DNA of 64,000 bases. It comes from CAZKBP01 sp964551015. GTDB taxonomy: Bacteria > Bacteroidota > Bacteroidia > Cytophagales > Microscillaceae. Position 1 is the stretch's first letter. The number at the start of each line of letters is the position of its first letter. A program made the position numbers and the translations under genes. The notes below the pieces were generated by a model. The model saw only the letters and a program-made list of their open reading frames with translations, was not told the DNA's origin and searched no databases. The DNA lies in the NCBI GenBank assembly GCA_964551015.1, contig CAZKBP010000035.1, forward strand, positions 1-64,000, given 5' to 3'. Below are positions 61,626-64,000 of the stretch, piece by piece.

Positions 61626-62102
61626 ATGAATAAGCAAGCAACCTTAGCAACTCCTCGCTTCCGCACGCATCGTTTTCACAAATTTTGGCTCAAAATCACC
61701 GCCCTCACCGTGGGTGCTTTTGCCCCGATTTTCTTTTTGGGTACGATGGAGGCCACCCTCGAGCCTGCTCGTTTCTCGATGGATTTGCTGAGCTGGCCTT
61801 TGGATGGCTCGATTACGTACCACTCGCCTGATGTGCGCTTCTTGTCTGCGCTGACGGGTGGTTTTCTCTTGGGCTGGGGCGTGATGATTTGGTGTTTATC
61901 GCTCTGGGTGTATGACTTGGCACCAGAAGGGGTTCGGAAAAGTGTATTAATTGGTAGTTTGGCCTGGTTTATCCTGGATAGCACCGGCTCTATTACCTCG
62001 GGTAATGCCTTGAATGCCATTTTTAATATTGTTATCCTCTTTTTGGCGGTGGGGCCTTTTTGGTGGCCTGCCCGCGATCAAGGCCAGAGCAGTGGCACTT
62101 AG
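61626..62102 (+). CDS. Small membrane protein (three or four helices)
   Basis: 158 residues with helices at about 28-45, 75-98, 107-125 and 130-148. A cytoplasmic Arg/His-rich start precedes the first helix. No family was recognised; the position behind TetR suggests it may be the regulator's target. A terminator follows at 62151. Confidence 0.7.
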   Translation: MNKQATLATPRFRTHRFHKFWLKITALTVGAFAPIFFLGTMEATLEPARFSMDLLSWPLDGSITYHSPDVRFLSALTGGFLLGWGVMIWCLSLWVYDLAPEGVRKSVLIGSLAWFILDSTGSITSGNALNAIFNIVILFLAVGPFWWPARDQGQSSGT

Positions 62103-62150
62103 GAGATAAAGCCAGCTGGTCTCAGGGCGATCAAACGAGAAAAAATTGGT

Positions 62151-62174
62151 CTAAGCATTCGCTTAGGCTTTTTT
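62151..62174 (+). terminator. Rho-independent terminator
   Basis: CTAAGC (62151-62156), 4-nt loop, GCTTAG (62161-62166), GC and six T. Confidence 0.8.
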
Positions 62175-62355
62175 GGCTTGGATTGAAAATATCAATTGAC
62201 TTTATTGGAAGCTTAGTGTATTAAAAAATGGGCTAGTCTGACTTCTCTCTGAGTGTAGCCTAGATTTGAGGGTTCTGGAGCGCGCGTATCCAAAGGATAA
62301 TTGATCTTGCGGATATTTTAAGAAACGCATTTGAAAAATACCAAAAGTTAGCAAG

Positions 62356-62370
62356 TGCAACACTGTTGCA
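62356..62370. promoter_or_regulatory. Fur-family-type 7-1-7 palindrome over the -33 box
   Basis: TGCAACA-C-TGTTGCA, a perfect 7-1-7 inverted repeat, the geometry used by Fur, Zur and PerR. It covers the TTG (62366-62368) of the promoter below. Confidence 0.65.
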
Positions 62371-62395
62371 GAGTCAGATTTTTTTATTAGTTTTG
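62366..62395 (+). promoter_or_regulatory. Promoter of the CxxC protein gene
   Basis: TTG (62366-62368), 19-bp spacer, exact TAGTTTTG (62388-62395); the best promoter match in the window. Confidence 0.75.
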
Positions 62396-62403
62396 TTGCA
62401 ACA
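62394..62403. promoter_or_regulatory. Second operator half-site palindrome
   Basis: TGTTGCAACA, a perfect 10-bp palindrome sharing the TGTTGCA half-site with 62356-62370, overlapping the start of transcription. Confidence 0.6.
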
Positions 62404-62516
62404 GTATGGCAATGAAGTGCGATGCGGTTTCCTGACCATCTAACCAAAAAAACGAATAATGGGGCTTTCAGAAAACGTAAGACTCACATCAGACCTTGCA
62501 CAAAAAAACCACTTTC

Positions 62517-62996
62517 ATGCGCAACCCACTCCTCTTATTACTCATGATCCCTTTGGCTCTGATGGAGTTCTTTCTACTCCATCCCGAGGCTTTTTCGGCG
62601 CCAACTCAGGACAAGCTTTGGGCTATTCTCAAACAGGTCAAATGGGAAGAAAGATACCACGAAGAGTTTAAAACCAAGGTTCCTTACCCAATCTTTACGC
62701 CCAAAATCAAAGCCTTGCAGGGAACCCAAATCACCATCCGAGGCTATGTCGTACCCCTTACGCTTTATGGAGGGGACGCAGAGGACTACTTTATCCTTTC
62801 CAGCTTGCCGCCCAGTAGTTGCTTCTTTTGTGGAGGAGGAGGGCCAGAAACGGTGATGGAAGTTTATCTAAAAAATCCCGGACAGGGCAAATCCCTGCAA
62901 TCGGTTGTAACGCTACAAGGCCGCCTGAAACTCAACGCAGGCAATTATGACCATCTGATTTATATCCTGGAAGAAGCCACGGTAGTATCAAGATAA
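62517..62996 (+). CDS. Exported CxxC protein, possible metal-binding, OB-like
   Basis: From the ATG at 62517: 159 residues. Signal or anchor (about 4-26), then a beta-rich domain with IKALQGTQITIRGYVVPLTLYG (about 65-85), the Cys motif SSCFFCGGGGPETVMEVYL (about 100-118) and TLQGRLKLNAGNYDHLIYILEEA. The layout resembles a one-domain OB-like fold with a metal- or redox-type CxxC. The in-frame TTG at 62496 is less likely as start. It follows a promoter with Fur-family-type operators, which points to metal control. I know similar proteins only as uncharacterised. Confidence 0.65.
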   Translation: MRNPLLLLLMIPLALMEFFLLHPEAFSAPTQDKLWAILKQVKWEERYHEEFKTKVPYPIFTPKIKALQGTQITIRGYVVPLTLYGGDAEDYFILSSLPPSSCFFCGGGGPETVMEVYLKNPGQGKSLQSVVTLQGRLKLNAGNYDHLIYILEEATVVSR

Positions 62997-63062
62997 GTTC
63001 TTAGCTTTGAAGCTTAATTTATCCCCAATTCTTTATTTTTTTAAATCAAAAAACCACTTAAA

Positions 63063-63587
63063 ATGAAAACCTTTTTAAACCTTATTTTCATCTCTTTCAC
63101 TTTGTTGTTTTATAACTGTGGGGGCGGCGAAACGAGCCAAACCGAATCCGATACAGAGGCTTCCCACGAAGCAATCATGGCCGAGCACCAGAAAATGGAG
63201 GAAGAACACCAAAAAATGGAAGATGAGCACGAAAATTTCCTGCAAAAACACCAAGAATTTGTCGCTAAACACGATTCTATCAGCTCAGAAAAGGACTCCA
63301 CCCATTTGGCACTCGAGCAAAAGCACCAAGAATTGATTGATAAACATCAACAACTCATGGACGAGCATCAGGCATTAATCGATAAACACAAAGAACTAGA
63401 AACCGCCCACCAAGCCGAAGATGCTGACGCGGAAAAAATCGAGGCCGACCACCAAGCCATGCTCGCCGAACATCAGGAAATGCAAAAACAACACGAGCAA
63501 ATGAAAGCCGAACACGACGAAATAGAAGCCGATCACCAGAAGATGATGGCCGATCATGAGGCGCAAGGTGCCGAGACAAATAGCTAA
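63063..63587 (+). CDS. His-repeat coiled-coil lipoprotein
   Basis: 174 residues: signal with lipobox FYNC (about 16-19), then a near-continuous helix with repeating heptads such as AEHQKMEEEHQKMEDEHENF and LIDKHQQLMDEHQALIDKHKEL, with His once per heptad (about 15 heptads) and Glu/Asp at neighbouring positions. Such an arrangement could bind Zn2+ or Cu+ or form a spacer. It is 66 bp downstream of the CxxC gene, so it may fall under the same operators. A perfect 11-bp-stem terminator lies 17 nt after the stop. Confidence 0.75.
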   Translation: MKTFLNLIFISFTLLFYNCGGGETSQTESDTEASHEAIMAEHQKMEEEHQKMEDEHENFLQKHQEFVAKHDSISSEKDSTHLALEQKHQELIDKHQQLMDEHQALIDKHKELETAHQAEDADAEKIEADHQAMLAEHQEMQKQHEQMKAEHDEIEADHQKMMADHEAQGAETNS

Positions 63588-63604
63588 ATAGCACGCTTTT
63601 CTCC

Positions 63605-63636
63605 GAACCAAGCAATATTTATTTGTTGCTTGGTTC
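63605..63636. terminator. Bidirectional terminator
   Basis: GAACCAAGCAA (63605-63615), 10-nt loop, TTGCTTGGTTC (63626-63636), a perfect 11-bp stem between convergent genes. Confidence 0.8.
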
Positions 63637-63642
63637 TATTTC

Positions 63643-64000
63643 CTAAAACTGCTTCAAATAAGTAATCTTGGCTACCGCCGATTGATTTCGCACCTCCGTA
63701 TCCCGAAATTGCTGATCATTCCAAACCAAATACACGAAAGATAAGGGCGCAAATTGCCAACTCGCCCGGACGTTCCACCGCCCCTGCGTATCAAAAGAAT
63801 TGTACTGATAAAAGATCGATAATAACCAACGTGGATTGTAGGCCAAGCGCAAGCCTCCCGTAATCAAGTGTGCATCCAAATCCTGATTTTCATTACCTAC
63901 CTCTCGGAAGCGATTCCATTCGTAATCCAAGGTCGTGGCAATATGGGGAATCGGGGCATAACGCAGACCCGCACTGAGGGTATTCAATTTGCCATCATAA
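63643..64000 (-). CDS. C-terminal end of a DUF5916-like beta-barrel protein (partial)
   Basis: The frame is open to the window edge, so the start is missing. The visible 118 or so residues are alternating strands ending SAVAKITYLKQF, with LSFVYLVWNDQQF before it. This is typical of the C-terminal barrel of DUF5916 proteins, which have a CBM9-like N-terminal domain and reside in the outer membrane. Only the end is seen. Confidence 0.65.
   Translation of the reverse strand, partial: YDGKLNTLSAGLRYAPIPHIATTLDYEWNRFREVGNENQDLDAHLITGGLRLAYNPRWLLSIFYQYNSFDTQGRWNVRASWQFAPLSFVYLVWNDQQFRDTEVRNQSAVAKITYLKQF

Noticed and set aside
63396..63611. Minus-strand frames opposite the His-repeat lipoprotein
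   Set aside because: They follow from the heptad codon pattern and cross the 63605 terminator.

Overview
The window reads as a chromosome segment of a Bacteroidota bacterium, most likely of the order Cytophagales. The signs are a type IX secretion sorting domain on a kelch protein, Bacteroidota-restricted families (DUF3078, the DUF3276/PUR-alpha-like protein, DUF4907, DUF5916, PorV/PorQ-like), a long Bacteroidota-type amidophosphoribosyltransferase, an Na+-NQR operon, weak or absent Shine-Dalgarno sites, and several promoters of the form TTG-N19-TAnnTTTG. No rRNA, tRNA, CRISPR array, phage or intact insertion sequence was seen.

Layout. 0-3 kb: a tandem repeat at the left edge, then a cNMP/CBS/nucleotidyltransferase signalling protein and a DnaQ-type exonuclease. 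3-7 kb: a leucine-rich-repeat protein, two small unknowns and an orphan heme/cobalamin-type binding lipoprotein. 7-13 kb (minus strand): ECF sigma factor, membrane glycosyltransferase, two alpha/alpha-toroid (prenyltransferase-repeat) exported proteins and two small envelope proteins. 13-22 kb: S9 peptidase, DUF4907 lipoprotein, a kelch T9SS cargo, DUF3078, MscS and YchF. 22-29 kb: AI-2E-type permease, PUR-like protein, RlpA-SPOR protein, DUF58, NADAR, a decayed short-chain dehydrogenase, and a Uma2 protein. 28.6-31 kb: an operon of a small protein that looks like a beta-grasp (ubiquitin/MoaD-like) protein ending in Gly-Gly, followed by a DUF4132 protein. 31-36 kb: HHH beta-barrel, PorV-like protein, a tiny two-helix membrane protein and an AT-rich pair of methyltransferases. 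36-40 kb: metH behind what appears to be a SAM-I riboswitch. 40.7-42 kb: a gene-poor segment with a duplicated 124-bp element and small ORFs. 42-47 kb: nqrABCDE without nqrF. 47-54 kb: ispH, a DUF4173 system whose two transcription units share an identical 17-bp operator-like site, a thiamine-pyrophosphokinase-like protein, purF and a 41-residue basic peptide with its own terminator. 54-61 kb: TPR histidine kinase, AraC and TetR regulators, MBL hydrolase and SpoIIE phosphatase. 61-64 kb: a Fur-family-type operator over the promoter of a CxxC protein, a His-repeat lipoprotein, and the C-terminal end of a DUF5916 barrel running off the right edge.

Most of the window is ordinary core and envelope metabolism. 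The parts most worth a second look are the Gly-Gly protein/DUF4132 pair, the 40.8-41.5 kb repeat and small-ORF locus, the metal-type operator with Cys/His-rich genes at 62.3-63.6 kb, and the shared operators of the DUF4173 cluster. Functions are assigned by reading motifs; no database search was possible.
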